This document shows positions 61,963-64,000 of a DNA stretch of 64,000 nucleotides, piece by piece. A program made the position numbers and the translations under genes. Positions within the stretch are counted from its first letter, which is position 1, and each line of letters starts with the position of its first letter. The stretch lies in contig NZ_LRRH01000011.1 in the NCBI RefSeq assembly GCF_001646785.1, forward strand, positions 1 to 64,000, read 5' to 3'. The notes beneath the pieces were generated by a model that ran no database searches, had not been told where the DNA came from, and saw only the letters and a program-made list of their open reading frames with translations. This DNA comes from Rhodococcus phenolicus. Its GTDB lineage: Bacteria > Actinomycetota > Actinomycetes > Mycobacteriales > Mycobacteriaceae.

Positions 61963-62166
61963 ATGGTAGGACGCTTCGAACGCAACAAGGACACGGTGCA
62001 GGAGATGACCGAATCCGCCGCCACCCACGTCGGGAACATCGCGGGCATCATCACCGGAGCCGTGCGGGACGTCACCCGCGAGATCGGCAATTGGATCTCC
62101 GACGGCATCGAGATGCGCGAGGCCGCACGCAAGGCGCGGCTCGACCACGACGGCCCCACCGACTGA
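61963..62166 (+). CDS. Small helical protein downstream of desA3
   Basis: 67 residues from the ATG at 61963, 12 bases after the desaturase stop, preceded by GAGGGGATGAACGC as ribosome site. It reads as one amphipathic helix (VQEMTESAATHVGNIAGIITGAVRDVTREIGNWISDGIEM) with charged ends; a weakly hydrophobic middle could lie on a membrane. I do not recognise the family. Position between desA3 and the operon's terminator suggests it belongs to the desaturase system. Confidence 0.75.
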   Translation: MVGRFERNKDTVQEMTESAATHVGNIAGIITGAVRDVTREIGNWISDGIEMREAARKARLDHDGPTD

Positions 62167-62173
62167 CCTGGTC

Positions 62174-62215
62174 CGATGTGAAAGGCCCGCTCGAACGAGC
62201 GGGCCTTTCACATCG
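62174..62215. terminator. Perfect 20-bp stem terminator
   Basis: Arms CGATGTGAAAGGCCCGCTCG and complement with a two-base loop between the convergent desaturase operon and gdhA. Confidence 0.92.
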
Positions 62216-62226
62216 ACGGGGCCGGA

Positions 62227-63576
<1,350 letters not shown>

Positions 63577-63597
63577 CTACCTGACTGTGAGAACACT

Positions 63598-63613
63598 GTT
63601 ACATGACATTTAC
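63598..63613 (-). promoter_or_regulatory. Possible nitrogen-regulator (GlnR-like) site
   Basis: On the gdhA strand the sequence GTAAATGTCATGTAAC resembles the half-site spacing of actinobacterial GlnR boxes (GTnAC-N6-GAAAC class). It is 28 bases before the gdhA start. The rest of the 63577-63795 gap shows no gene. Confidence 0.3.
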
Positions 63614-63795
63614 CCAGTGCACTATAGGCCGTAATAACCGGTGTTCTTCCATGAGGTGCCCAGGTGGGAGATAGGACACAGTGCGCGGGCCACCGGTGAA
63701 TCACCGCAGGTGGCGGTACCGAACCGGATTTTCGGCGCATTTTCCCGGCGTGGTTCGTTCACTCGGCACGGTTTCGGCGCACGGCGTGAATGCGG

Positions 63796-64000
63796 TCACA
63801 CCTGCCGTCCGGCCAGCCTCGCGGCGAGCTCTGCGCGACTCCCCGCCCCCGTCTTCGCGTACACGGATTTGAGGTGGTCCTGCACGGTGTTCGCAGTGAT
63901 GTGCCGACGCCGGGCGATCTCGGCTGTCGACAGGCCGCCCGACACATCGAGGCACACGTCCCGCTCGCGCGCGGTCAACGCGTACGCCGTGAACAGCAGG
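63796..64000 (-). CDS. LuxR-type response regulator or ATPase regulator, 3' part
   Basis: The last 67 or so residues of a protein whose 5' part lies beyond the window. They form a GerE/LuxR helix-turn-helix: LTARERDVCLDVSGGLSTAEIARRRHITANTVQDHLKSVYAKTG. Because only the DNA-binding end is visible, it cannot be told whether the N-terminus is a response-regulator receiver, a GAF domain or a large ATPase. Confidence 0.85.
   Translation of the reverse strand, partial: LLFTAYALTARERDVCLDVSGGLSTAEIARRRHITANTVQDHLKSVYAKTGAGSRAELAARLAGRQV

Overview
High-GC actinobacterial chromosome, most likely a Rhodococcus or close relative in the Mycobacteriales. The reasons are a giant type I fatty acid synthase with its own AcpS, a cyclopropane/mycolic-acid methyltransferase, a CmrA-type mycolate reductase, two L,D-transpeptidases, the GlgE alpha-glucan pathway, and gene order that follows Mycobacterium tuberculosis over long stretches. 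Genus is inferred from gene content, not from a database search. About 58 protein genes, three tRNAs and many convergent-gene hairpin terminators are supported. No rRNA, CRISPR array, prophage or complete insertion sequence was seen.

Region 1 (1-19240) mirrors the M. tuberculosis Rv1324-Rv1341 neighbourhood: a thioredoxin/TPR protein, a lipoprotein zinc peptidase, glgB-glgE facing glgP, dinG, pncA-pncB, clpS, a DUF2017 protein, a P1-family peptidase, a rhomboid protein, an Rv1339-type phosphodiesterase, rph and rdgB. The genes that in M. tuberculosis sit inside this run (mec-cysO-cysM and murI) are absent here.

Region 2 (19303-25200) starts with an insertion relative to that order: a TetR-MFS pair divergent from a rubber-oxygenase/MpaB-like enzyme, then a small tyrosine phosphatase. 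The Rv1342c and Rv1343c (lprD) equivalents follow. Next come an ABM-domain monooxygenase, tRNA-Leu(UAG) and an HNH endonuclease gene preceded by a near-consensus LexA box.

Region 3 (25609-50479) follows the Rv2524c-Rv2509 block: fas, acpS, a TetR, a cyclopropane synthase, an ABC exporter with divergent TetR and M20 dipeptidase, bcp, a DUF3618 protein, two L,D-transpeptidases around tRNA-Lys, a MarR/MFS pair, tRNA-His, orn, a HerA-like ATPase and cmrA. The fas reading frame carries three tandem copies of a 30-bp repeat that resembles an intergenic repeat just downstream of fas.

Region 4 (50639-64000) is accessory metabolism and regulation: a TetR, a PadR-controlled dienoyl-CoA-reductase-like flavoenzyme, an AbiEi/DUF559 nuclease-like gene bracketed by related palindromes, an Atg22-like MFS protein, a thioesterase with divergent TetR, an epoxide-hydrolase-like enzyme, and a TetR divergent from a ferredoxin reductase/acyl-CoA desaturase pair. 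NADP-glutamate dehydrogenase and the 3' part of a LuxR-type regulator close the window. Lipid and envelope synthesis is the dominant theme: fas, acpS, cyclopropane synthase, CmrA, desaturase, thioesterase, transpeptidases and capsular alpha-glucan.
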